A DNA stretch of 27,879 bases from Priapulus caudatus (lineage: Eukaryota; Priapulida; Priapulimorpha; Priapulimorphida; Priapulidae). Position numbers and translations under genes: made by a program. The stretch spans positions 165,312 through 193,190 of the forward strand of contig NW_014577684.1 of NCBI RefSeq assembly GCF_000485595.1, in the 5' to 3' direction. The notes below the pieces were generated by a model. It had not been told where the DNA came from and searched no databases. It worked only from the letters and a program-made list of their open reading frames with translations. How positions within the stretch are numbered: position 1 is the first letter of the stretch; each line of letters starts with the position of its first letter. Below are positions 1-16,580 of this stretch, piece after piece.

Positions 1-77
<77 letters not shown>

Positions 78-173
78 GAGATAGATAGAAAGATAGATAG
101 AGAGATAGATAGATGGATAGATAAGTAGGTAGAGATATAGAGCGAGAGAGAGAAAGAGAGAGCGAGAGAGCGA
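1..173. repeat. GATA microsatellite grading into GAGA
   Basis: A tetranucleotide ATAG array runs from the window edge to about position 75. It becomes interrupted (GAGA, GATG variants) and ends in a GA-rich stretch near 173. The array is cut by the left edge, so its true length is unknown. Confidence 0.97.
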
Positions 174-1042
174 TATAAATTCTAACAACAAACACATACA
201 CAAAGAGCGTTCGTGCATTCTGTAGCGACCGAGGCTCACAGTACGCGTGTGTCATTATTTCATCGCAGGCAATATGTCGCGAACCGGCGCCGCGTTAGGA
301 GTTCCTCATTAATATTTGATATTTTTACGATGATTAATTATTAATTAGATTTACGAGCAGGACGTTTAACGATGTCGTTACAGCATTACCGTGTGTTATA
401 ACGATACTTCACAGCCGCAACATAGGGACTGTAGCATTTACTAACGACTGACCTAACGACGAACCAACTACATTTATGTTAGTAGCTTATAAGCTAACTG
501 AATCATGGCCTTAGACTTACTCTATAATCGATGGCTTTATCTGAAAGCGTGAAATAATAATAAAGAAGTCGTGTTAGGTAAGAAACGCCCGCCAGTCACC
601 ATGGAACAATTGTCCGCTTTCGTTGTGTCTTCTTGTCGCTGGCATAGACTTAAAATGCAATCGTATTCGCAATAAGAATGTGTTAGAGCAATTAGTGAAG
701 CGAAATAACACCGATGAAAGTGCATCTCGCGACGAAGTTCCGGCATCATACGTTGTAAGTCACTATTCTGTGAAGTTTATCTTTGTAAGTGTCTATATAC
801 TGCCGTGAGGACAAGCGTGAGATATGGTAATGTCTGCGCAATAATGCGTAGGCGTTCATGAGATTGTGATTAGTAACGCGAATTGTGTAAAAATTGCAAA
901 TTAAATGAGCTGGCACGTATGGCGAAAATGTCACGTCGGGATGTGCATCTAGAAGCAAGCGCTTATATTATCAGAATGGCTTCATTTTCCCGTTCTTGCT
1001 CGCGGCTGTGCAAAGTGAGGAAATGGATGTGACCAGTCTTAC
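174..1042. other. Left flank or intron of the Tdc-like gene, no exon recognised
   Basis: Mixed-composition DNA with no long frame. I looked on the minus strand for the next decarboxylase exon (RHW...RRFR...LWF type) and did not find a convincing one. Confidence 0.5.
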
Positions 1043-7722
<6,680 letters not shown>

Positions 7723-7859
7723 CTGCAACAACAACAACGTCATCGTTACCTATCTACGTCATTATGCTGCACGTTGCATCATTTAGAATTCGGATTGGCG
7801 TAAGAAAAGGGAATCGGGTGGAATTTGTGTGGTTTTACTCCCGTTTCATTCGATTACAG

Positions 7860-7968
7860 CAGGAGTGTCGTAATATAGATGATATCAGGGGTTAATAATG
7901 ACAAATTTTGACAAATAATGACAACATTTGTCATGATTAACCCCTGATGATATATTCTGACACTCCTG
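7860..7968. mobile_element. Nested foldback element, CAGGGG inside CAGGAG
   Basis: The inner element at 7886-7945 has inverted termini (CAGGGGTTAATAATGACAAA at the left, matched at the right with one small gap). It is flanked by identical gatgatat repeats (7878-7885, 7946-7953). That unit lies inside an outer inverted pair beginning CAGGAGTGTC at 7860 and ending GACACTCCTG at 7968. The family ends match the element at 4943. Confidence 0.75.
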
Positions 7969-8677
7969 ATCATGGAATGGTATACCCGCAGGTTGATTCG
8001 AGCAGAGTTTAACTAATTAGCCTACACAATTATAAACTACTATATAGCACAGTTGGGTTCCCGTATCCTCTCCTGCCTATAGTAAAGTTTTATGATAAAC
8101 ATATACGTACACGGCGCCACCATGCACTCGGTGCGTGTTATACATTCGTAATATAACGCCTAAACCGAGTTGGCTTAGTGAAACGAACCAAATACAATAT
8201 CACGGAAATAAAGCACCTAGCTTAAAACCACGGGATTTTTCCAGTATATATGTCACCACATAGACTCTATCAATTACCGTCAGACGATAGCTAGGTTGCG
8301 CGTTGAACCAAGGTCACAGACGCAGCGGTAAAAAATGACTTTCCGTTACGCGTTCGTTCACGCGTGTCCCGCACACTAAATCTGTTGATTAAATATACTA
8401 ATCGATTTTTCATAAGCGGGTTGGAATTTAGGATCGGGTAGTTTTTGTCAACAAGCTCCTGTCAGTTTCTAAAGTTCCGCATGCGGTCATCAGATGTTGA
8501 TTTCGCGTGATGGTGTGACAGTAGCGACAGCTCACATTTCTTTGCCAGCGAAATACGTGACCTCGAGTATGATTGATATACAATATGGCCGCGGGTGGTG
8601 AGCAAGAGGCGAGTAATACAAGGCTGCTCGGCTGGGGCAGAAGAAAGGCGGTGGAGGTTAACGATCAAGGATTAGGA

Positions 8678-8710
8678 TATATAAACCCTTCTCTCTTAGC
8701 CTATCGTCAG
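8678..8710 (+). promoter_or_regulatory. TATA box and initiator of gene A1
   Basis: TATATAAA lies at 8678-8685. A TCAGC initiator places the likely transcription start at A8709, 31 bp after the first T, the usual spacing. The identical pair with the same spacing recurs in the second copy (22129/22160). Confidence 0.8.
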
Positions 8711-8765
8711 CACTTGCAGACCACTTACTTGCATCGAGAGGACCTCTGAAAGCATCTTTGGTAAT
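8709..8765 (+). other. Gene A1 exon 1 (non-coding 5' UTR)
   Basis: A leader of about 57 nt runs from the predicted start to a strong GTAAGT donor at 8766. An alternative GTAATG donor at 8761 is possible. It contains no ATG-initiated frame that could reach exon 2. The block CACTTGCAGA also occurs in the leader of gene B. Confidence 0.65.
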
Positions 8766-8959
8766 GTAAGTATAACTTTTTCTACGGCTTATATTATATT
8801 ATACTATGTGCAAAAGCCGAGATAGTCGGAGCTGATAGATATGTCTTTATGTAACTATTGCTCGTAGAGTACGACTCACGCAGTGCAAAACATATAGAGA
8901 TGTTATAGTATAACCGATATACTTATACCGTGACTACGATATTGCTAGCGGTTCTGCTT

Positions 8960-9222
8960 GCATCTATGACAAATACGACATACGCATATACGCTCTCCTA
9001 TGACACTATTTGTCATAGGAAGATTCTTCCTATGACAAATATTGACGAGTCAACTTCGTTCCGCTTTACAGCTGAAATTCACTGCTTGCGTTCATAATAG
9101 CGCTCCTAAACTCCTATGATGCGCGCAACACATAAAACAATATCTGTCATAGGAAGAATCTTCCTATGACAAATTGTGTCATAGGAGAGCGTATATGCGT
9201 ATGTCGTATTTGTCATAGATGC
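8960..9222. mobile_element. MITE with about 83-bp terminal inverted repeats
   Basis: The ends GCATCTATGACAAATACGAC... and their reverse complement pair over about 83 bp with two mismatches. Within each arm lie smaller palindromes (CTATGACA...TGTCATAG, GGAAGATTCTTCC). The unique centre is about 95 bp and non-coding. No clear target-site duplication was found. Related copies are at 5600-5911 and 22408-22667. It lies in intron 1 of gene A1. Confidence 0.85.
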
Positions 9223-9339
9223 TAACAGAACATGTTGGACTCACGCAGTGCAAAGTAAAGGAATGTTATATCCGTGACTACGATATTGCTAACGGTTCTT
9301 TCGTTTCGTGAGATCTTAAATTGTTTCTTATATTTGCAG

Positions 9340-9385
9340 AGCACTCGTCACAATGTTGTCTTTGGCTGTTATTCTACTGATTAGT
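9340..9385 (+). CDS. Gene A1 exon 2: signal peptide start MLSLAVILLIS
   Basis: The acceptor TATTTGCAG precedes 9340. The first ATG is at 9353. Eleven codons (MLSLAVILLIS) run to a phase-0 donor GTAAGT at 9386. Joined to exon 3 (VAGAIAAP, 14339) this makes a typical secretory signal peptide, likely cleaved after an Ala-x-Ala near the exon 3 start. In the second copy the matching intron is only about 600 bp, whereas here exon 3 is 4.95 kb away across gene B and an N gap. The assembly between them is therefore suspect. Confidence 0.8.
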
Positions 9386-9402
9386 GTAAGTATAAAAATA
9401 TA

Positions 9403-12402
9403 GATAAGACCAACGTGCATCTATGACATGATATTTATTAACTTTCTGGCCTTATGAGTTGTGCTTATATTTGAAAAACTGTGGCAAATTGTAAGACAGA
9501 AGCACCTTAGGCGAGCTAAATTTATTAGATCTTTACCGAGGGGCAAGTGGTGAATGTTAATCATCGGAGTATATGTTGTTATATAACGAACCGTGCGCGT
9601 TATCACCACCTCAGCACACCCCATGGCCCCGTCCTTTCTTTATCCGCCAGTGGAATAGCTATCGAGCATTTACTTATCATGCGTCAACTTTCCGAACATC
9701 TCCCACCCCAGCTGTTCACTGGCGGCTATCTGCCTTCTCATTTTTCGATCCCATGCCTTTCCGTAAATATCTTCGCTTCCTGTCATTTATTGCCGTCTGC
9801 TTTTTCGTTCTCACCTTGCCCCCATGTTCTCCCCTGTCAGACTCCTCCACCCCTAGTCCTGCTCCTTATCCAATTTTCCCCAGTCTCTTTTCACTTTGGT
9901 GTGTGGGTAAACTTTTTTTATTTATGAAATTTAAATCTTAAAATCTTTCACATTGTACAAACACTGTCCAGACTCAACCGCGCACCTTGCACGTACCCAA
10001 TTATTTAAAAAATGTTTCAACCTCTCACCTCATTCAATTCTTTTGTTTATACTTCCTTTTTTATTTCTTTTTTTTTATAATTCTCTTTTTATTTTCTTAA
10101 CCTCCTTTCTCTCTCACTCTTGCTTCATCTTCTATTCCATTTCCATTCTCGCCAGTACGCCTCGCTCTTCTTTCGTCCTCCGACCTAACCTCAGTCTCTC
10201 ATGGAGCTCACCCGCCTGCTCACTGAGCATGTAAACATATAATCTTTATATATAAAACTTTATCTTTTGAGATGTGGTGTTTTATGTAAGGGCTGGTGTA
10301 ATTTAAAAAAAAACATCAAATAAATTTTCTTGAAAAATTTTTATTTGATGGTTTTTATTTCCATTTTTCGCTCAGCCCTTTTATCATCCAACGGAAGTAG
10401 ATCGTATTTCTTTTTTTGAATAAATTATAAAGCAATATCAGGCCTAGTTAATTGTTATCATTCGGAGTATGATTAAAACAATTTAATAACGTATATTGGT
10501 TGTATATAAGAAAAAAACCACGGCGTTGATGCATAGCTCGCAATTCTGTGTGAATCTAATAGACGATTAATAAATATAATTGACATTAAATTTCACGATA
10601 ACCACCTGAAATTATCCTTCTATTATCCGATGATTCCACCCTTATTTAAACGCATATAGTACGCTTTACATATACATGCTCCGCGATGTCTCTACTTCTT
10701 CCTATTACCTGTACGGGAGGACCGATATCCGTCATTCTCTATTCCATCCTAACATTTTTATTATTATTATACATTCCTTCTGTAATAATCTTTAACTCTC
10801 TGGTACTCTCTACTTCGCTTACTCTTTCTTTACTTTCTCCTTTTTTTCTCCTTTCTTTTACCCTCGACATTATGTTCTAATATTCTACCTCTCTACTCTC
10901 CTACTTTAGTCTCTAGTCTCCTCTGATCCTTGGTTCTGACTTTTTTACTCTATACCAGGGCATATATTCTCGTGTGGATTCTCATACCTATTAGTTATCA
11001 TTCGGCTCTGACTCTTACTACCTTATTGCTACTTTCTTTTATTCTACTCCAAGATCATTCGAGTCTATCTGGCACTCTACTACTCTCTACTGTTCTACTC
11101 TATTCTCTACTCTAAGTCTCTAGTCCTTACTCTCCTTACTCTACTCTCATTCTCTATTCCTCTCTTTGTCTCTCAGTCTCTAATCTCTACTCTACTCTTC
11201 TACTCCTTCTAGCTCGTACTACTCCTCACTCTCTACTTCTACCTCTACTTCTCTACTCTACCTTACTCTCATTCTCAATATTTCTACTTCTAGTTCTCAC
11301 TCCTCCTACATACATCTAATCTCTACTCTCTACTCTCCTATCTCTACTCTATTCTCTATTCTATACTCTAGTCTCAGTCTCTAACTCTCTACTCCATTCT
11401 CTACTCTTACTCTCAGTCTCTAGGTCTCCCTCTCTACTCACTTCTATTAGTCACACGTTCTATTATTGCGGACTCCTGACTATTGATACTCGTGGGCGAA
11501 TCGACTTACTCAAGCTCACACTCATCGTAATTAATGTTAGTGGTTTGGAGACAAGTACAACTGTAAAACAGGTACGGGGTCATGACATACACGATGGCTA
11601 CAGGCATGTGAGGGTGATGTGGCGAGCTGGCAGCCGCGTGTAATTTTTATCAGCGCAACACACCCATTGAATCGGTCCATAGGCGTAATACTTTACAACT
11701 TTTCTAAATTATGACACAGTCGATGGCATTAAACACTCCGGGCGTCGAGCCGACAAAATTTTGTGAGGAGTATCTCTCATCGTCTGATTGAGGCGAACAT
11801 ATAGCATGGATAGGGGCCACAATGTATATGTAAAGGCAATTATTAATTAATTACTACACTCTTCCCTTACTTTATACCCTCCTTTGCACGAGAAGGGACT
11901 TGAGGATATATATAATATATATATATATATATATAATTATAATATTATTTATAATATATAATATATATATAACATACACAACGCATACCACACTCTCCCC
12001 TACGATATCATCCGCCCTATCAACGCCTCACCCCACCCGAGAGGCCACCGACACCCACCATCACTATCATATCCTTCAGACAAATACTGCATTGACATAC
12101 GGAATTAACGAACTAGAGATCTCAGTCAACAGCGCTACGATATAAAGCCGCGACATCCGCGACGACGATGACGAATTTTCACGAGCAACCTTCGCGTCTG
12201 TCGCGATGAGACGAGCTGAGAGGATAAAGGCGCTCCACCGAACAACGGCCTTTGATTTATCGGTGCCCGCGGTCGATCTGTCATTAAGCTCGAGGCTATT
12301 AGGTTGTGTTTATGCAAGTTGCAGTCAGTGTTAAAATATTGCGAGCGCCATGCACAAAGGGAGCGGAAAGCGGAGCAAATAGGCCATTGGGACTCTAGCT
12401 GA
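9403..12402. other. Intergenic stretch, pyrimidine-biased, no gene recognised
   Basis: From about 9600 to 11460 the plus strand is strongly C/T rich. At 10700-11460 it holds irregular TCTCTACTCT units. The open frames here (for example 9547-9927) are consequences of that bias and match nothing I know. From 11460 to 12400 the sequence is mixed, with an AT dinucleotide run at 11910-11965. Confidence 0.6.
10288..10380. repeat. Foldback: AAGGGCTG...CAGCCCTT with ATCAAATAAA arms
   Basis: The outer arms AAGGGCTG (10288-10295) and CAGCCCTT (10373-10380) enclose a second inverted pair, AACATCAAATAAATTTT and its near complement, around 10311-10355. The 93-bp segment could fold into a hairpin. It may be a short MITE, but I see no target duplication. 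Confidence 0.5.
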
Positions 12403-12435
12403 TATATAAGCGACGCTAGCGAACAGCATTAAGCT
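12403..12435 (+). promoter_or_regulatory. TATA box of gene B
   Basis: TATATAAG lies at 12403-12410. The likely start is about 25-31 bp downstream, near ACAGCATTAAGC. It resembles the gene A promoter in TATA sequence and in the leader that follows. Confidence 0.65.
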
Positions 12436-12489
12436 ACTTGCACTTGCAGAATTACTTGGAACCGTGAAGAACCTGGTGAAAACGTCTCT
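12434..12489 (+). other. Gene B exon 1 (non-coding 5' UTR)
   Basis: The leader contains the gene A-like block GCACTTGCAGA...TACTTG and ends at a GTAAGT donor at 12490. The start is placed from the TATA box only, so the 5' end is approximate. Confidence 0.55.
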
Positions 12490-12559
12490 GTAAGTATTAT
12501 TGCTTAGTTGTTGACTTGTTGGGTTGATGTTGCTTGTCTGCCTGCCTTCTCTTTGACTT

Positions 12560-12750
12560 TATAAACTGTTTTTCGTTTTTCGCACCCCCCTTCTCTACTC
12601 ACTTTCTCTCGCGCTTTTCTCTTCTCACACACTTTCTCTCTCTCTCAGACACACTCTGTTATTTCTCTCTCACACACACTTTCTTCTCTCTCTCGTACTC
12701 TCTCTCTCTCATCTCTCTCTCTCTCTCTCTTCCACACTCTCTCTCTCTCT

Positions 12751-12795
<45 letters not shown>

Positions 12796-13280
12796 ACTTC
12801 TCTCTTTCTTCTCTCTTCTCTCTCTCTCTCTCTTCTCTCTCTCTTTCTTCTCCTCTCTCGTCCTCTCGCTCTCTCTCTTCTCGAGTCTCTCTCTCTCTCT
12901 CTCTCTCTCTCTTCTTTCCCACTCTCTCTCTTCTCTCTTCTCTTCTCCTCTCTCTCTCTCTCTCTCTCTCTACTCTCTGTGTGTATGTCGTGCGCCGGTG
13001 GCGCCGCTGTGCGTGTTTATTTGTATCTGTCTGTCTGTCTTGTCGTTTTTCTTCGCTCTCATTATATCGCTCTCTCCTCGACTCTTGCACCACACGCTCC
13101 TTTCTCTTCTCTCTCTCTCTCTCTCTCTCTCCTCTCTTTCTCTCTCCCTTTTCTCTTTCTGTCTCTCCTCTCTCTCTCTCTTTCTCTTTCTCTCTCTCTA
13201 CTCTCTCTCTCTCGAATGGAGGTCTCCTCTCACACTCTCTCTCTCTCTTTCTCTCTCTCTCTCTGTGTCTGGCCCTATTT
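12560..13280. repeat. (CT)n tract inside gene B intron 1
   Basis: Around 700 bp, mostly CT dinucleotides with T-rich and C-rich interruptions, fills much of the intron between 12490 and 13447. Long frames on either strand here (poly Leu-Ser, Arg-Glu) are repeat artefacts. Confidence 0.97.
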
Positions 13281-13457
13281 ATCATTATTTACCTCACTCG
13301 TAGTTGAGTGGCTTGTAACCGGCTTACTCTATGTCACCAGTATCTCTGTAGATCAAACATGTTATAGACTTAATTCACAAATGCGCGCATCTAGAACTAA
13401 CAACTAGACGTCGAAATCACGCCGGTATGTCTGCTTATCTCTTGCAGCTCTTCAATC

Positions 13458-13755
13458 ATGAATTCAATCTTGGCTATCGTGCTGCTGGGCTGCGTCGTGG
13501 CGGCGCAGAGCGCTGGTCTTCTTGGAGCCGGGTATGGATATGGATTGGCGGGTCGGGGCGGACTCGGATACGGGCACGGAATCGGGCACGGAGTCGGAAT
13601 CGGGAACGGACTCGGATACGGGCACGGACTCGGATACGGCCGTAGGCTCGGACACGGACTCGGATACGGGCACGGGATCGGATACGGCCGTAGGCTCGGC
13701 CACGGATGCGCCGGATACGGATGCGGTGTGCGACGCTTGGGGCATGGTGGTCTCG
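13458..13755 (+). CDS. Gene B: secreted Gly/Tyr/His-rich repeat protein, 3' end cut by gap
   Basis: The acceptor TCTCTTGCAG precedes exon start 13448 and the first ATG is at 13458. Residues 1-18 (MNSILAIVLLGCVVAAQS) are a clear signal peptide. The mature part is built from GYGHGLGYG and GYGRRLGHG units, encoded by an imperfect 18-bp repeat (ggactcggatacgggcac). Toward the end are three Cys (GHGCAGYGCGVRRLGHGG). The frame is open for 99 codons and runs into a 25-N gap with no stop. It is a paralogue of gene A: same plan, related leader and GCGVRR motif. It is likely an extracellular structural protein; I cannot place it in a named family. Single-base quality looks good, with no frameshifts. 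Confidence 0.82.
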
Positions 13756-13780
13756 NNNNNNNNNNNNNNNNNNNNNNNNN
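13756..13780. other. Assembly gap (25 N)
   Basis: Exactly 25 N, a fixed-size placeholder. The left side is inside the gene B coding exon. The right side matches gene A intron 2 as seen at about 22858, so the two sides do not belong to one gene. Confidence 0.99.
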
Positions 13781-14338
13781 ATATATTTCTTCCTATTTTG
13801 CACGAATCGTGCGCCAAACGACGTGTAGAATATTACCAGCGCGTAGAATATATGACAAATGTCATTTCTAATAATTAGTAAGTTATAAGTCATGATTTAC
13901 ATTTGATATTACTGATTCGGCGTTCGTTTTTCGGACGCGTCTGCCACTCTGTCGGACGCCGGAATTTGTCGCTTAATGAGGGTAGAGTTTGTATCTTATA
14001 TTTAGAAGTATTTAGGATTCGTATTTTTGTCAGTCCAATCACAGCTTCGGCAGAGATCGATTGTAGCAAAATAATAGCTAGCTAATAGATTTTGTTCGCG
14101 TAAACAGCACGCAACGTTATGGAAGGAAGTCAAGAATGAACGATCACGGAACTTGAGCTTCTTTTTGTAGATGCTTCGCGCGTTCATTTTAGTTGCAACA
14201 ATTCAGCGCCTCAATATGAGCTTATTTGCATTACATCAGCTTGTTTGAGGAGATAGATGCACACGTATTACTAGCACGACGTAGCCGCAGCATCCATGCA
14301 GGTGCTGATGTCCACGTGCGCACTTCGATTACTTATAG

Positions 14339-15433
14339 GTGGCTGGTGCGATAGCAGCACCATGGACTGCTCCGGCTAACCTAGGTCTCAGTGCCCTCGG
14401 TGCCAACGGTGGCCTCGGCTTCGGACGCGGACTCGGATACGGACGCGGACTCGGATACGGACGCGGACTCGGATACGGATACGGGCATGTGGACTCGGAT
14501 ACGGGCATGGACTCGGATACGGGCAAGACTCGGATACGGCACGGACTCGCACGGACTCGGATACGGCCGCAGGTTCGGTGACGGATGCCGCGGATTGGGA
14601 TGCGGTGTACGCCGCGTGAGGATTGGTGCTCCAGGTTTCCGTGGTATCGGACGTCGCGGTCTCGGTGGTGTTGGAGCTAACGGCGCTATTGCTGGCGTCG
14701 GTATCCATGGACTAGGACGTCGCGGTCTCGGTGGTTCTTGGAGCTCATGGCGCTATTGCCTGGCGCTACACACGCTCGTGGCGCCAACATCGGTCTTAAC
14801 AAACGCCTTCGAGGCGGCGATGAATTCGTCGGAGTCGGTAACTTCAACTTCAGGGAGCAAAGGTAAGGCCGCAAGCCACGTCCCAGCGGAGCCGCCCGGC
14901 CACGCGCCCGGCCGTGATTGGACGCCAGTGGGGAGCTGGATCTGCCCGCCAATGGCAGGCTGTTCTGCCGACCGTGCTCCTCTTGGTAGCGGCGTTGCCG
15001 CCTTCTTGCCCGCCAGGCTGAGCCGCACTGCCACAGGGAGGCGCAGGCCAGCTTCACCCAGAATGCGTCAGTCAGGGAGTCCGGATCATGCAGGAGCGCC
15101 CTACGCTTTTGCCAGTGTAACTATCCCGTACAACGGCAACTCCAGGCCTGTCGGCGTCGCCCCGTCAACCCACAGGTCGAGCTTGCCGATATTTCTGTGC
15201 CCCGCCAACCCAGGCTGTCGGCGTTCGCCATCGCCAATCTCACAGGTCGGAGCTGCGATATTTCTGGCGTTCGCCTTCCAGAAGGGCTGACGCCAACGTT
15301 GCCGACGGAGCTCTGCCGATATTTCTGCGTTCGCCACAGCGGGGGTGACGCCAACATGCCGAGCGGAGCTGGTTACGCGATGGTGGCGGTATCGGCAGCA
15401 GCGCCGGCTATGCCCAAGGCTGGATATGGTTAA
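14339..15433 (+). CDS. Gene A1 exon 3: Gly/Tyr/His repeat, GIHGLG repeat and Ala/Gln domain, frameshifted
   Basis: The acceptor ATTACTTATAG precedes GTG at 14339. It opens VAGAIAAPWTAPANLGLS, which continues the exon 2 signal peptide, then LGFGRGLGYGRGLGYG repeats. The stop is TAA at 15431-15433 after GYG. Between them the frame breaks repeatedly: a 2-nt excess near 14486, losses near 14526-14545, and extra bases near 14737 and 14757. All broken parts match the intact frame of unit C. Order of regions: GLGYGH repeats, Cys-containing RRFGDGCRGLGCGVRR, GIHGLGRRG repeat, DEFVGVGNFNF, Ala/Gln-rich stretch, FTQNA... to the tail. The indels look like sequencing error, though a decaying gene is possible. 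Confidence 0.7.
14413..14577 (+). repeat. 18-bp coding minisatellite (GLGYGR/H), A1
   Basis: Units of GGACTCGGATACGG[AC/GCA] follow each other and encode GLGYGR then GLGYGH. Several units carry indels relative to the 23527-23718 copy. Confidence 0.9.
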
Positions 15434-15519
15434 ACGCAGAGAAGCAAGCGCATGCGTAAGGCCACTACCATCGTGCCCTGCCCCCCCCAGATGACGACTC
15501 TTACCAACTTTGAGATTCC

Positions 15520-15856
15520 TGCAGTTGTCTGCAAGGTGTGATATTTATAGGTCCTGTCTAAATTAACAATAAACGGAAAGTGCTGAAAAACATCCAGACG
15601 TTTGTGTATTTTACTACGCGCGAACATGCAACACGCCATGTTCATCATTGCACCATGACGACATTTCATGATGAATTTATTCATCTTGCTATATCAAACA
15701 TCACGCGTCATCCAAAACAATGGCAGTCACAGCTGCCAATTACATGATGCAAATACCATATCCTAACTTGTAAAACGTTACACAAAAATACAGTTACCAA
15801 AAAACCATATGGCGTACCATCTTACACATCGCTTTTATTGAATTTAATAATTGATA
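15520..15856 (+). other. Gene A1 3' UTR end and flank, AATAAA at 15568
   Basis: TGATATTTATAGGTCC leads to AATAAA at 15568-15573, with cleavage expected about 10-30 bp later. The block matches 25155-25520. Similarity to the second copy stops at 15856, where unit C coding sequence begins without any spacer. Confidence 0.75.
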
Positions 15857-16580
15857 TCTTGCTGGTCTCCGTGGCGTCGGTATCCATGGACTTGGACGTC
15901 GCGGTCTCGGTGGTCTTGGAGCTCACGGCGCTATTGCTGGCGTCGGTATCCATGGACTTGGACGTCGCGGTCTCGGTGGTCTTGGAGCTCACGGCGCTAT
16001 TGCTGGCGCCTACACCGCTCGTGGCGCCAACATCGGTCTCAACAACGCCTTCGAGGGCAGCGATGAATTCGTCGGAGTCGGTAACTTCAACTTCCAGGGA
16101 GCCAAAGGTAAGGCCGCAAGCCACGTCCCAGCGGGAGCCGCCCCGGCCACCGCCCCGGCCGTGATTGGACGCCAGTGGGGAGCTGGATCTGCCCGCCAAT
16201 GGCAGGCTGCTTCTGCCGACCGTGCTGCCTCTGGTAGCGGCGTTGCCGCCTCTGCCCGCCAGGCTAGCCGCACTGCCCAACAGGAGGCGCAGGCCAGCTT
16301 CACCCAGAATGCCGTCAGCCAGGGAGCCGGATCTGCCGGAGCCGCCTACGCTTTCGCCAGGAACATCCCGTACAACGGCATCCAGGCTGTCGGCGTCGCC
16401 CCCGCCAACCCACAGGTCGGAGCTGCCGATATTTCTGTGCCCGCCAACCAGGCTGGCGGTGGCGCACAGGTCGGAGTTGCCGATATTGGAGCTGCGGTGT
16501 TCGCCAACCAGAGGGGTGACGCCAGCGTTGCCGGCGGAGCTGGTTACGGCGATGGTGGCTACGGCGGCAAGGCCTACTAA
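15857..16580 (+). CDS. Unit C: intact 3' coding end of a third family member, 5' missing
   Basis: An uninterrupted frame of about 241 codons ends at TAA 16578-16580, with an in-frame TGA just upstream at 15852 that belongs to foreign flank. There is no initiator Met, signal peptide or acceptor, so the unit is 5' truncated. Order: two 22-residue repeats (GVGIHGLGRRGLGG..., 66 bp each at 15873 and 15939), GANIGLNNAFEGSDEFVGVG, an Ala/Gln/Arg-rich helical-looking segment (QWQAASADRAASG, ARQASRTAQQEAQASF), NIPYNGIQAVGVAPANPQVG, ISVPANQAGGG, then tail GYGDGGYGGKAY. The tail and 3' UTR differ from gene A, so it is a real paralogue end, perhaps the missing end of gene B. Likely extracellular; function unknown. 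Confidence 0.8.
15873..16004 (+). repeat. Two tandem 66-bp coding units in unit C
   Basis: Bases 15873-15938 and 15939-16004 are essentially identical and encode GVGIHGLGRRG plus GLGGLGAHGAIA twice. Gene A1 has similar but more diverged units. Confidence 0.92.

Larger units (their letters stand above)
8256..9402. repeat. Duplicated block 1 (5' half of gene A), matches 21697-22857
   Basis: Promoter, exon 1, intron with MITE, and exon 2 are repeated at 21697-22857 in the same orientation. Differences are mostly single-base insertions or deletions. Similarity stops abruptly after atagataa near 9402. Confidence 0.92.
13781..15519. repeat. Duplicated block 2 (3' half of gene A), matches 22858-24531
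   Basis: Intron 2, exon 3 and the start of the 3' UTR of gene A align in the same order to 22858-24531, with many one-base indels in both. It starts right at the N gap, at the position where the A1 and A2 introns diverge. Confidence 0.9.

Noticed and set aside
590-665. Possible next Tdc exon on the minus strand (frame with HNESGQLFHGDWRAFLT)
   Set aside because: It faintly resembles the H..SG....W region that should follow exon g, but no usable donor or phase-matched acceptor is present and the RRFR/LWF motifs are missing.
12534-13407. Plus-strand Leu-Ser frames and minus-strand Arg-Glu frame
   Set aside because: Produced by the CT repeat in gene B intron 1; no complex sequence or family match.
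16107-16132. Donor-like AAAG/GTAAGG and acceptor-like CCCAG 24 nt apart in unit C (also in A1 and A2)
   Set aside because: The frame reads straight through and 24 nt is too short for a spliceosomal intron; most likely ordinary coding sequence.
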